The translations under genes and the position numbers were made by a program. The notes under the pieces were generated by a model. It was not told the origin of the DNA, searched no databases, and saw only the letters and a program-made list of their open reading frames with translations. A DNA stretch of 7,160 bases from Rhodocyclales bacterium (lineage in GTDB: Bacteria; Pseudomonadota; Gammaproteobacteria; Burkholderiales; Rhodocyclaceae). Of the stretch, positions 1-6,648 are shown piece by piece. Positions within the stretch are counted from its first letter, which is position 1, and each line of letters opens with the position of its first letter. The stretch is taken from the NCBI GenBank assembly GCA_021413665.1, contig JAIOPW010000148.1, forward strand, positions 1-7,160, written 5' to 3'.

Positions 1-1466
1 ACGTGTTCAACGGCGAGACCGCCTTCAAGCTGCACGATACCTACGGCTTCCCGCTGGACCTCACTGCAGATATCTGCCGCGAGCGGAAAATGCGCGTCGA
101 CAGTGCGGCCTTCGACGCTGCCATGACGCGGCAGAAGGAGCGGGCGCGCGCCGCCGGGAAGTTCAAGATGGCGACCAACCTCGAGTACGAAGGCGCGGCC
201 ACCACCTTCCACGGCTACGAGGCATTGGAAGCCCGCGGCAACATTCTGGCCCTGTACCGGGACGGCGCGACAGTGAATGAACTGGTAGAGGGCGAAACGG
301 GCGTTGTTGTGCTCGACGATACCCCCTTCTATGCCGAATCCGGCGGCCAGGTCGGCGATACCGGCGAACTGCGTTCGACCAGCGGTATTTTCGCCGTGGA
401 GGACACGCAGAAGATCCAGGCCAGCGTTTTCGGCCACCACGGCGTGGTGCGCACCGGCAGCCTGAAAGTCGGCGGTGGCGTCACGGCAAAGGTCGACACC
501 TTGGCGCGTGCCCGCACCGTGCGCCACCACTCGGCGACCCACCTGATGCACAAGGCATTGCGCGAAGTGCTCGGGCCCCACGTGCAGCAGAAGGGCTCGC
601 AGGTCGATGCCGACAAGACCCGCTTCGACTTCGCCCACACCCAGCCGGTCACGGCCGCTGAAATCCTGCGCATAGAGCGCATCGTCAACGACGAGATCAT
701 CGCCAACGCCGCGACGCGTTCGCGCGTGATGGCGATCGACGAGGCGCAGAAGACCGGCGCCATGATGCTCTTCGGCGAGAAGTACGGTGACGAAGTGCGC
801 GTGCTCGACATCGGTTCTTCGTGCGAACTGTGCGGTGGTACGCATGTCGGCCGCACCGGCGACATCGGCCTGTTCAAGATCGTCATGGAAGCGGGTGTCG
901 CGGCAGGCGTGCGGCGCATCGAGGCGGTGTGCGGTGATATTGCCGTGCAGCGCATCCAGCAGCAGCAGGCGCTGCTCGATGCCGTGGCCACCGAACTCAA
1001 GGCCCAGCCGGCAGAGGCTGCGGCACGTGTGACGCAGATGCTCGACCACGCGAAGGCGCTGGAAAAGGAGCTTGCGCGCCTGAAGTCGAAGCTCGCTGCG
1101 GCCCAGGGCGACGACCTGGTCAGTCAGGCAGTGGAGGTCAAGGGCGTTAAAGTCATTGCCGCAACCCTGGAAGGAGCCGATGCCACGGCCTTGCGCGAGA
1201 CACTGGACAAGCTCAAGGACAAGTTGAAGAGCGCCGCAATTGTCCTGGCCAGCTCCGGCGAGGGCAAGGTCAGCCTGATTGCCGGAGTCACCGCCGACCT
1301 GACCGGCAAAGTCAAGGCCGGCGAACTGGTGAATTTCGTCGCGCAGCAGGTAGGCGGCAAGGGCGGCGGACGGCCTGACATGGCGCAGGCCGGAGGCACG
1401 AATCCTTCGGCCCTGCCGGCGGCGCTGGCTTCCGTCAAGGGTTGGGTGGAAGCGAAACTTCAATAG
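1..1466 (+). CDS. alaS: Alanyl-tRNA synthetase, C-terminal part (5' end outside window)
   Basis: This enzyme charges tRNA-Ala with alanine in the cytoplasm and hydrolyses mischarged Ser/Gly-tRNA-Ala. The reading frame is open from the left edge (first full codon at base 3) to a TAG stop at 1464-1466. About 487 residues are visible, matching the last ~55% of an ~875-residue AlaS, so the class II aminoacylation core is mostly outside the window. Residues are counted from the first visible codon. GETAFKLHDTYGFPLDLT near residues 4-21 is the end of the synthetase/tRNA-recognition region. The editing (SAD) domain carries the zinc ligands HxxxH (H176, H180) and CGGTH (C277, H281). A charged coiled-coil-like helix (about 325-370) precedes the C-Ala/DHHA1 domain with its glycine-rich GGKGGGRPDMAQAGG motif (451-465). 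No frameshift or missing editing residue is seen. It converges on the minus-strand gene cluster. The identification is secure. Confidence 0.98.
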   Translation, partial: VFNGETAFKLHDTYGFPLDLTADICRERKMRVDSAAFDAAMTRQKERARAAGKFKMATNLEYEGAATTFHGYEALEARGNILALYRDGATVNELVEGETGVVVLDDTPFYAESGGQVGDTGELRSTSGIFAVEDTQKIQASVFGHHGVVRTGSLKVGGGVTAKVDTLARARTVRHHSATHLMHKALREVLGPHVQQKGSQVDADKTRFDFAHTQPVTAAEILRIERIVNDEIIANAATRSRVMAIDEAQKTGAMMLFGEKYGDEVRVLDIGSSCELCGGTHVGRTGDIGLFKIVMEAGVAAGVRRIEAVCGDIAVQRIQQQQALLDAVATELKAQPAEAAARVTQMLDHAKALEKELARLKSKLAAAQGDDLVSQAVEVKGVKVIAATLEGADATALRETLDKLKDKLKSAAIVLASSGEGKVSLIAGVTADLTGKVKAGELVNFVAQQVGGKGGGRPDMAQAGGTNPSALPAALASVKGWVEAKLQ

Positions 1467-1521
1467 TCGGCGCCGGCGGGACGGCGGCAGCGCCCGGCAG
1501 GCTGGCCTTATCTGAATTGAA

Positions 1522-1544
1522 GCGAATTCCCTTCAGGAATTTGC
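1522..1544 (+). terminator. Candidate hairpin at the convergent alaS / EAL-HDOD junction
   Basis: GCGAATTCC at 1522-1530 pairs with GGAATTTGC at 1536-1544 around the 5-nt loop CTTCA: nine pairs, one of them G-U when read on the + strand. It lies 55 bp after the alaS stop, and its loop contains the minus-strand stop codon (1533-1535). On the minus strand the wobble becomes an A-C mismatch, leaving a 6-bp core followed by a modestly T-rich TTCAATTC. Neither side has a proper U tract, so intrinsic termination is only possible, not shown. An overlapping weaker alternative is GAATT (1514-1518) with AATTC (1525-1529). A GC-rich 5-bp pairing, GGCGC (1469-1473) with GCGCC (1490-1494), lies just after alaS. 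Confidence 0.35.
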
Positions 1545-2789
1545 CTCGTTCTCCCTGCCGATGTTGTTGGCCCAGGCCAGCGCTTGTGCCAGGCAGGTGT
1601 TGATGGTCCAGGCATCCAGGCCAGGCAGTTGCTGTGCGATATCTGAGCAGGCGCCGCCGTCGCCTGCTTCCAGTGCTTCGGTCAGCTTGAGCATGGTGCC
1701 CAGTTCGCCGTCACGTGTTTCAAGTGCTGCGCGTACGCTGCCCGGAATCTCGATGCCACGCAGGATTTCTTCGAGGCTTACGCTCATCAGCGTTGGCATC
1801 AGGGACATGATGCCGGTCATGAAGGCCGTGTCCTCGAAGTCGCCGCGACCGGGATGCAGCTTCGCCGCCAGAAGTTCCATCAGCCGGCCGCGTGATGCCG
1901 CCAGTTGCAGCAGCGGGCTGACGACACGGTTGCCTGAAGGATTTGTGTAGAGCAGCAGTTGCAGCCAGCGCTGCAACTGGCGGCGCCCGAGGACGGTGAG
2001 CGCGTGGCGGATCGAGGTGATCTTGGTGCGCAATCCGGTGGCAGCCGAATTGGTCAGGCGCATCAGGTTGATGGTGAGCCCCGGCTCGGGCTTGAGTACA
2101 TTTTCGAGCTGGGTGGTTTCGGCGTCCTCCAGCACCAGGCCCAGCAGTCGCATCAGCGAAAGTTGCGAATGGCCGAGTTTCTTGCCGGCGATGATGGTCG
2201 GTTTGGCGAAGTAGTAGCCTTGGAAATAGGTGTAACCGAGGGCGTGGCATTTGTCCGCCAGTTCCCGCGAGTCGACCTTTTCCGCCAGCAGCTTGAGCGG
2301 CCACTTTTTCAGCGCCTGAGTGGTGGCCGCGAGGCCGGCCGGATCCAGCGGCATCAGGTCCACCTTGACGATTTCGACCAGATCGAGCAGCGGCGTGAAC
2401 TTGTCCTCGAAGTTGACGAAATCATCCAGTGCCAGCGTATAGCCGAGCGCTTTCAGGGCCTGGCAGCGGTCGACGATTTCCGGCGTGAGGTCCACGGTTT
2501 CCAGCACCTCCAGCACGATCTTGTCGGAGGGCAGGGCTTCCAGCAGGTCGGAGAGCAGCAGGCTGGCGTCGCAGTTGATGAAGCCCTTGTAGGGGCCCAG
2601 CGCCTGCTCCACGCCTAGGTCGGCGAAGGCATGGCTGATGACGCTGGCCGAGGCCAGCAGGTCGTCCTGCACCTCGGCCGTGTTCTTCTGGCGGCCGCTG
2701 CGGAACAGCAGTTCGTAGGCAAAAAGTTCGTGGTTGCGGCCGAGTATCGGCTGCCGCCCGATGAAGATTTCCTCGCCGCGATCAGCCAT
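1533..2789 (-). CDS. EAL-HDOD two-domain signalling protein (YuxH-like)
   Basis: This 418-residue protein has an N-terminal EAL-like domain (about 7-205) and a C-terminal HDOD domain (about 208-400). No signal peptide or membrane segment is visible, so it is probably cytoplasmic. The EAL signature is YELLFR (E26). Other catalytic-type positions are present: N72, E94, D122-D123, K142 with D144, E170 in AEKVD, and Q190 in FQGYYFAKP. The canonical loop-6 DDFGxGYSSL is replaced by DDFVNFEDKF. Proteins of this architecture usually open with an xxRQPIxxRxxxxxAYELLFR-type sequence, as here (GRQPILGRN at 11-19). The HDOD half shows LTINLMRLTNSAATGL (238-253) and SIRHALTVLG (259-268), typical of the family, and lacks HD-GYP metal residues. 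The ATG at 2789-2787 overlaps the TGA of the upstream mutase by one base (TGATG). A GGAA five bases upstream could serve as the ribosome binding site. The family is clear. Whether this member hydrolyses or only binds cyclic-di-GMP, or does neither, cannot be told from sequence. Confidence 0.93.
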   Translation of the reverse strand: MADRGEEIFIGRQPILGRNHELFAYELLFRSGRQKNTAEVQDDLLASASVISHAFADLGVEQALGPYKGFINCDASLLLSDLLEALPSDKIVLEVLETVDLTPEIVDRCQALKALGYTLALDDFVNFEDKFTPLLDLVEIVKVDLMPLDPAGLAATTQALKKWPLKLLAEKVDSRELADKCHALGYTYFQGYYFAKPTIIAGKKLGHSQLSLMRLLGLVLEDAETTQLENVLKPEPGLTINLMRLTNSAATGLRTKITSIRHALTVLGRRQLQRWLQLLLYTNPSGNRVVSPLLQLAASRGRLMELLAAKLHPGRGDFEDTAFMTGIMSLMPTLMSVSLEEILRGIEIPGSVRAALETRDGELGTMLKLTEALEAGDGGACSDIAQQLPGLDAWTINTCLAQALAWANNIGRENEANS

Positions 2790-2791
2790 CA
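2787..2791 (-). other. TGATG stop-start overlap between mutase and EAL-HDOD genes
   Basis: The minus strand reads TGATG: the TGA of the AlgC-type mutase (2791-2789) shares its final A with the ATG of the EAL-HDOD gene (2789-2787). Coupled translation of the two proteins is likely. Confidence 0.8.
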
Positions 2792-4171
2792 GAATTCCGT
2801 TCGGATGCCCGGCCGGATTGCGTTGAGGGCCGACCTGAATTCATTCTGGATGCGGGCCAGGGCGGCCTCGGTGTCGGCTTCGAAACGCAGCACCACTACC
2901 GGCGTGGTGTTCGAGGCCCGGGCCAGGCCAAAACCGTCGGCATATTCGGCGCGCACTCCGTCGATGGTGATCAGCTCGCGCGCGCCGGGCAGCAGTTTGC
3001 GACCGCCCTGGCGCAGCTTCGCCACCAGCGCATGCGGCTCGCCTTCCTGCATCTTGATGTTGAGTTCGGGAGTCGAGATGGCGTTGGGCAGGTGCTTCAG
3101 CGGCCAATTCGAGTCGTCCCAGCGCGAGACGATTTCGAGCAGGCGGGCGGCGGCGTACAGCGCGTCGTCGAAACCGAACCAGCGTTCCTTGAAGAACATG
3201 TGGCCGCTCATCTCGCCGGCCAGCGGCGCGCCGGTTGCCTTCAACTTGGTCTTGATCAGGGCGTGGCCGGTAGTCCACATCAGCGGCCGGCCGCCCTGAT
3301 GGCGAATCGATTCCGCCACCCAGCGCGAGCATTTCACGTCATAGATGATCTGGGCGCCTGGGTTGCGCGTCAGCACGTCGGCGGCGAACAGCATCAACTG
3401 GCGGTCGGGAAAAATGATCTCGCCATCCCTGGTGACGACGCCGAGCCGATCGCCATCGCCATCGAAGGCCAGACCGAGTTCCGCGCCGGTCTCGCGCACC
3501 GCGCGCTGCAGGTCGACCAGGTTTTCCGGCTTGGACGGGTCCGGATGGTGATTGGGGAAATTGCCATCGACTTCGCAGAACAGTTCCTTTACGCGGCAAC
3601 CCATGCGTCGCAGCAGGTCCGGCGCGACGCTGCCGGCCACGCCGTTGCCGCAATCGACGACGACCTTCATCGGCCGCGACAGCTTGACGTCGCCGACGAT
3701 GCGGTCGAGGTAGGCCTGGCGTACGCTGGCGTGGCGTACCACGCCGCGGCCCTGGCAATAGTCGGCGCTGGTGATACGGCGTCGCAGGGCCTGGATCATC
3801 TCGCCATGGAGCGTTTGGCCGCCCAGCACCATCTTGAGCCCGTTGTACTCGGGCGGATTGTGGCTGCCGGTGACGGAAACGCAACTGTCGGTGCCCAGTT
3901 GATGGGCGGCGAAGTAGGTCATCGGGGTCGGCACCCGGCCAATGTCGATGACATCGATACCCGTCTGCGTAATGCCATTGGCCAGGGCGCTTGAAAGCTC
4001 CGGTCCGGAGAGGCGGCCGTCGCGGCCGATGACGATGGCCTTGACGTCGCGCGCGACGGCTTCGCTGCCAAGCGCCTGGCCGATCTGGCGCACGGTTGCC
4101 GCCGCCAGCGTGGTGCCCACGATGCCGCGAATGTCGTAGGCCTTGAAAATTTCGGGTGACGGAATCTGCAT
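2789..4171 (-). CDS. algC: Phosphomannomutase/phosphoglucomutase (AlgC type)
   Basis: This alpha-D-phosphohexomutase interconverts hexose 6- and 1-phosphates. It supplies mannose-1-P and glucose-1-P for nucleotide sugars used in LPS and exopolysaccharide, and acts in the cytoplasm. The 460 residues match the ~463 of Pseudomonas AlgC. All four active-site loops are intact: the phosphoserine loop TGSHNP (S103), the Mg-binding DGDGDR (237-242), the sugar-specificity loop GEMSGH (319-324), and the phosphate-binding RASNTTP (418-424). The N-terminus MQIPSPEIFKAYDIRG aligns with family starts. The frame stays open upstream to 4591, but that extension lies over the well-supported hydrolase gene in another frame and resembles nothing, so ATG at 4171-4169 is chosen. 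The ribosome site is weak (AGGA close to the start), which suggests dependence on upstream translation, 31 bp away. The TGA overlaps the start of the EAL-HDOD gene. The symbol follows family resemblance; relative preference for mannose or glucose phosphates is not determined. Confidence 0.95.
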   Translation of the reverse strand: MQIPSPEIFKAYDIRGIVGTTLAAATVRQIGQALGSEAVARDVKAIVIGRDGRLSGPELSSALANGITQTGIDVIDIGRVPTPMTYFAAHQLGTDSCVSVTGSHNPPEYNGLKMVLGGQTLHGEMIQALRRRITSADYCQGRGVVRHASVRQAYLDRIVGDVKLSRPMKVVVDCGNGVAGSVAPDLLRRMGCRVKELFCEVDGNFPNHHPDPSKPENLVDLQRAVRETGAELGLAFDGDGDRLGVVTRDGEIIFPDRQLMLFAADVLTRNPGAQIIYDVKCSRWVAESIRHQGGRPLMWTTGHALIKTKLKATGAPLAGEMSGHMFFKERWFGFDDALYAAARLLEIVSRWDDSNWPLKHLPNAISTPELNIKMQEGEPHALVAKLRQGGRKLLPGARELITIDGVRAEYADGFGLARASNTTPVVVLRFEADTEAALARIQNEFRSALNAIRPGIRTEF

Positions 4172-4202
4172 ATCCTGTGCTGGCGAAGTCGGGCTTTTCC
4201 GA

Positions 4203-5192
4203 TTATCGCACGATGACAGTGTCAGACAGATGGGCGCGGAAGTGAGCAAGAATCCGGTGTGGCAGCCAGTCGATACGGCCTGGCGGGCGACCGTGCACGA
4301 AGCCGACATGGCCTCCGTGCGCCGGTATTTCAAGCGTGATCGCAGTGGGCAGGATTTCGCGTGGCGGCAATGCGGCGCGCGGCAGGAATGGGTCGTTCGC
4401 CGCATGCAGCAGCAGGGTCGGCAGTTGCACCGCGCCAAGCAGCGGGCCGGCACTGCTGCGCGCGTAGTAGTCGTCGGCGCCGAGAAAGCCATGCAGGGGC
4501 GCGGTAACCGCATCGTCGAAATCGCGCAGCGTGAGCGACGCCATGGCGCGGCGAACGTCGATCCGTCCCGGAAAGCGGCGTTCCTTTTCAAGAGCCGACG
4601 GAATCAGCGTGCGCAGGAAATGTCGGGCATAGACGCGATTGAAACCCGATGAAAGCGCGGTGTTGGCGGCCGCGAGGTCCAGCGGCGCACTCACCGCTGC
4701 CGCCGCATTGACCCTGCCGGATGCCTGTCCGCCCTGCTCGGCCAGCCACTTCAGCATGGCGTTGGCGCCAAGCGAGACGCCAGCCAGGAACAGCGCCGGA
4801 AAGCCGCGCGCATGCAGGCGGCGCACCACCCAATCGATTTCCGGCGAGTCGCCGGAGTGGTAGGCGCGCGGCAGGCGGTTCGGTTCGCCCGAACAGCCGC
4901 GAAAATGCACCACTACGCCATGCCAGCCGCGACCCGCCACCGCGTGCATCAGGCGCCGCGCATAGTGGCTGCGCGAACTGCCTTCGAGCCCATGAAACAG
5001 CGCGACGCACGGCGCACCCGGCGTGCCGGCTATCCAGTCGAGATCGATGAAGTCATCGTCGGGAGTTTCCCAGCGCTCGCGCCGGTAGCGCGGCAGCGGC
5101 CCCTTGATCAGGAGTGGCCACATGGTTTGCGCGTGGCCACCGGGCAGCCTGGCGGGAGCCGTGTAATCGCGCCCGTTCAGCGCCGGCTTCAA
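4203..5192 (-). CDS. yheT: YheT-family alpha/beta hydrolase, TTG start
   Basis: This is a predicted esterase/lipase-like hydrolase of the ABHD1/3/YheT group, 329 residues against ~340 in E. coli YheT. The substrate is unknown. The fold markers are in order: HAQTMWP (20-26), the oxyanion-region FHGLEGS (66-72), VVHFRGCSGEPNR (94-106) and YHSGD (111-115), which are hallmarks of this subfamily. The nucleophile elbow is GVSLGAN (S140), the acid is D267 in ANDPFLP, and the base is H295 in HGGHVGF. No signal peptide is evident. The open frame runs upstream to 5795 without resemblance to anything, over the NTF2-like gene and waaF. No ATG lies near the family N-terminus. TTG at 5192-5190 is preferred because it forms a TTGA overlap with the upstream stop and has GGAGG about 16 bases before it; CTG at 5180 is a less likely alternative. 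The family call is secure; the exact start is moderately so. Confidence 0.9.
   Translation of the reverse strand: MKPALNGRDYTAPARLPGGHAQTMWPLLIKGPLPRYRRERWETPDDDFIDLDWIAGTPGAPCVALFHGLEGSSRSHYARRLMHAVAGRGWHGVVVHFRGCSGEPNRLPRAYHSGDSPEIDWVVRRLHARGFPALFLAGVSLGANAMLKWLAEQGGQASGRVNAAAAVSAPLDLAAANTALSSGFNRVYARHFLRTLIPSALEKERRFPGRIDVRRAMASLTLRDFDDAVTAPLHGFLGADDYYARSSAGPLLGAVQLPTLLLHAANDPFLPRAALPPREILPTAITLEIPAHGGHVGFVHGRPPGRIDWLPHRILAHFRAHLSDTVIVR
5189..5192 (-). other. TTGA stop-start overlap
   Basis: On the minus strand the four bases read TTGA. They combine the TTG taken as start of the YheT-like hydrolase (5192-5190) with the TGA ending the NTF2-like gene (5191-5189). This arrangement typically allows terminating ribosomes to reinitiate. 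It is the main argument for choosing this non-ATG start. Confidence 0.65.
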
Positions 5193-5614
5193 TGCAGGGT
5201 TCGTGGCGCCTCCGGGACGCTGTTGGGGGGGACGGGCGAGGCGTGGTGGGCAACCATGCGCCAGCCCAGCGCACCACGCACATAGACATTGGTGGCCGCC
5301 ACCGGGGCGCTCAGATTCTCGTCGCCCTGGTTGGCGATGTGTTCGAGCAGGGTGCTGACCATCGAGAACGGCGTCGTGACGGCCGTCTGCTGCGACAGGC
5401 GCACGCGCAGCTTGCGGCCGTTGGCGAAAACGCGCTGCCAGGCTTCGCGGATCATCGTGTAGCCGACCAGGCGCGGGCCGCCGGGATGGACGCAGACCAC
5501 TTCCTCGTCTTCGGCCCAGACCGCCATCATGGCCTCGATGTCGCAGCGCTCGAGCGCCTCGTAGAAGGCGGCTTCCACATCCTGCGGGCTGGCGAATATC
5601 TTCTGGCTGGGCAT
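5189..5614 (-). CDS. NTF2-like / SnoaL-like protein of unknown function
   Basis: This 141-residue protein has the look of the nuclear transport factor 2 (SnoaL/DUF4440) fold. A helical N-terminus (SPQDVEAAFYEALERCDIEA, 9-28) leads into MMAVWAEDEEVVCVHPGG (29-46), then a GYTMIREAWQRVF segment (51-63) and alternating strands ending in GWRMVAHHASPVP (117-129). These cone-shaped folds serve as small enzymes or binding domains, and nothing visible assigns a substrate. H43, W59 and H123-H124 are candidate pocket residues by analogy only. The tail after about 130 is proline-rich and probably flexible. The ATG at 5614 follows the waaF TGA after two bases (TGACCATG) with no strong ribosome site, so translation is probably coupled. 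It ends in a 4-bp overlap with the hydrolase. The coupling suggests a shared role with one of those neighbours, but that is inference. Confidence 0.85.
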   Translation of the reverse strand: MPSQKIFASPQDVEAAFYEALERCDIEAMMAVWAEDEEVVCVHPGGPRLVGYTMIREAWQRVFANGRKLRVRLSQQTAVTTPFSMVSTLLEHIANQGDENLSAPVAATNVYVRGALGWRMVAHHASPVPPNSVPEAPRTLH

Positions 5615-5616
5615 GG

Positions 5617-6615
5617 TCAGGCCCGCAGCGCCTGGTTGATGGCCGTTGCGACCTGCTGCGGGTCGATTCCGTTGAGGCAATCGAAATGGCCCAGCGGACA
5701 CTCGCGCTTGAAGCAGGGGCTGCAGGGCAGCTTGCGCGAAATGATCCGCGCCTTCTGCGACAGTGGCGGCGTATAGGCAGCGGAGGATGAACCATAGAGC
5801 GCGATCAGCGGCCGATCGAGCGCGGCGGCGACGTGCATCAGGCCCGAGTCGTTGCTGACCACGCAGGACGCCGAGGCGACCAGGTCGATCGCCTGCTCCA
5901 GCGTGCTGCGTCCGCAAAGGTTGACGGCCGCCCCGCCGGCCGTCGCGGCGATGGCGTCGCCCGTGGCCGCGTCCTTCTCCGAGCCGATCAGCCACACCGG
6001 CCGCCGCGGGCTGGCGACAAGTTGCGCCAGCGCGGCAAAGTGCTGCGCCGGCCAGCGCTTCGCCGGGCCGTATTCGGCGCCGGGGCAAAAGACGATAGGC
6101 GCGGCATCGAGCGGCAGATCCAGTACGCGCCGCGCCGCCTCTTGCTGTTCCGTCGTCGAAGTCAGGTGCGGCATCGGCAGGCTGTCGGGCAGGGGGCCGG
6201 CCAGCGCGGCGTAGCGCTGCACCAGTTGCGGGTGGCGCGCGGCATCCGGGCGGTGACGCCGGTTGAGCAGCAGGTAACGCGATTCGCCCTGATAGCCGAT
6301 GCGGCGCGGAATGCCGGCGAAGAAGGGCGCCAACGCGGACTTCCATGAGTTGGGCAGGACGTAGCACTCGGCATAGTCGGCGCTGGCGAGACGGCGACCC
6401 AGTGCGCGGCGGGCGCCGAAATTGAACTCGCCGTGGCGGAAGGGATTGGCGATCACCGCATCGACCTCATCCATGCGCGCCAGCAGTGGCGCCGACCAGT
6501 CGGGGGCCAGCACGTCGATCCGTGCCGCCGGGTGATTGCGCTTGAGCAGTGCCAGCAGCGGCTGGGCAAGAATCGTGTCGCCGATCCAGGATGGAGCGAC
6601 GATCAGAATGCTCAT
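5617..6615 (-). CDS. waaF: ADP-heptose:LPS heptosyltransferase II
   Basis: WaaF adds the second heptose from ADP-L-glycero-D-manno-heptose to the LPS inner core at the cytoplasmic face of the inner membrane. The 332 residues are close to the ~348 of E. coli WaaF and form a GT-B, glycosyltransferase family 9 protein. The N-terminal acceptor domain begins MSILIVAPSWIGD with the conserved D13, followed by VLPNSWKSALAPFFAGIP (86-103). The C-terminal donor domain has CPGAEYGPAKRWP (177-189) and SNDSGLMHVAAAL (254-266), the ADP-heptose binding signature, then YTPPLS (281-286). Beyond it lies a cysteine cluster, C298, C301, C306 and C313, with H310, which the enterobacterial WaaF sequence I recall lacks. 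The start ATG 33 bp after the zf-CHCC stop has only a weak ribosome site but matches the family N-terminus exactly. The gene ends two bases before the NTF2-like start. Confidence 0.96.
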   Translation of the reverse strand: MSILIVAPSWIGDTILAQPLLALLKRNHPAARIDVLAPDWSAPLLARMDEVDAVIANPFRHGEFNFGARRALGRRLASADYAECYVLPNSWKSALAPFFAGIPRRIGYQGESRYLLLNRRHRPDAARHPQLVQRYAALAGPLPDSLPMPHLTSTTEQQEAARRVLDLPLDAAPIVFCPGAEYGPAKRWPAQHFAALAQLVASPRRPVWLIGSEKDAATGDAIAATAGGAAVNLCGRSTLEQAIDLVASASCVVSNDSGLMHVAAALDRPLIALYGSSSAAYTPPLSQKARIISRKLPCSPCFKRECPLGHFDCLNGIDPQQVATAINQALRA

Positions 6616-6648
6616 GTCCGAAGATGCAACCGGATCGTGCGCAGCGAC

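Noticed and set aside
329..1000. Long minus-strand open frame opposite alaS (223 residues)
   Set aside because: It is antisense to a fully conserved part of AlaS, Ser/Thr/Pro-rich, with no family resemblance; expected by chance in GC-rich DNA.
1959..2618. Plus-strand open frame of 219 residues opposite the EAL-HDOD gene
   Set aside because: Gln/Arg/Val-rich mirror of the conserved EAL coding sequence; no domain or convincing start.
1533..2789. HD-GYP phosphodiesterase interpretation of the C-terminal domain
   Set aside because: The metal-binding HD and GYP motifs are absent; the NSA and SIRHAL/LG pattern fits HDOD instead.
3032..3994. Plus-strand open frame of 320 residues opposite the mutase gene
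   Set aside because: Complementary shadow of the conserved active-site loops of the mutase; composition is typical of an antisense frame.
4172..4591. N-terminal extension of the mutase reading frame to a 600-residue protein
   Set aside because: It overlaps the catalytic part of the YheT-like hydrolase in another frame, has no recognisable sequence, and the family N-terminus begins at the ATG at 4171.
5193..5795. Upstream extension of the hydrolase frame to 530 residues
   Set aside because: Arg/Pro/Ser-rich sequence typical of a GC-rich shadow frame, lying over the NTF2-like gene and the end of waaF.
5615..6367. Upstream extension of the NTF2-like frame to 392 residues
   Set aside because: It overlaps waaF out of frame and is low-complexity Arg/Ala-rich; the ATG at 5614, two bases after the waaF stop, gives a normal-sized protein.
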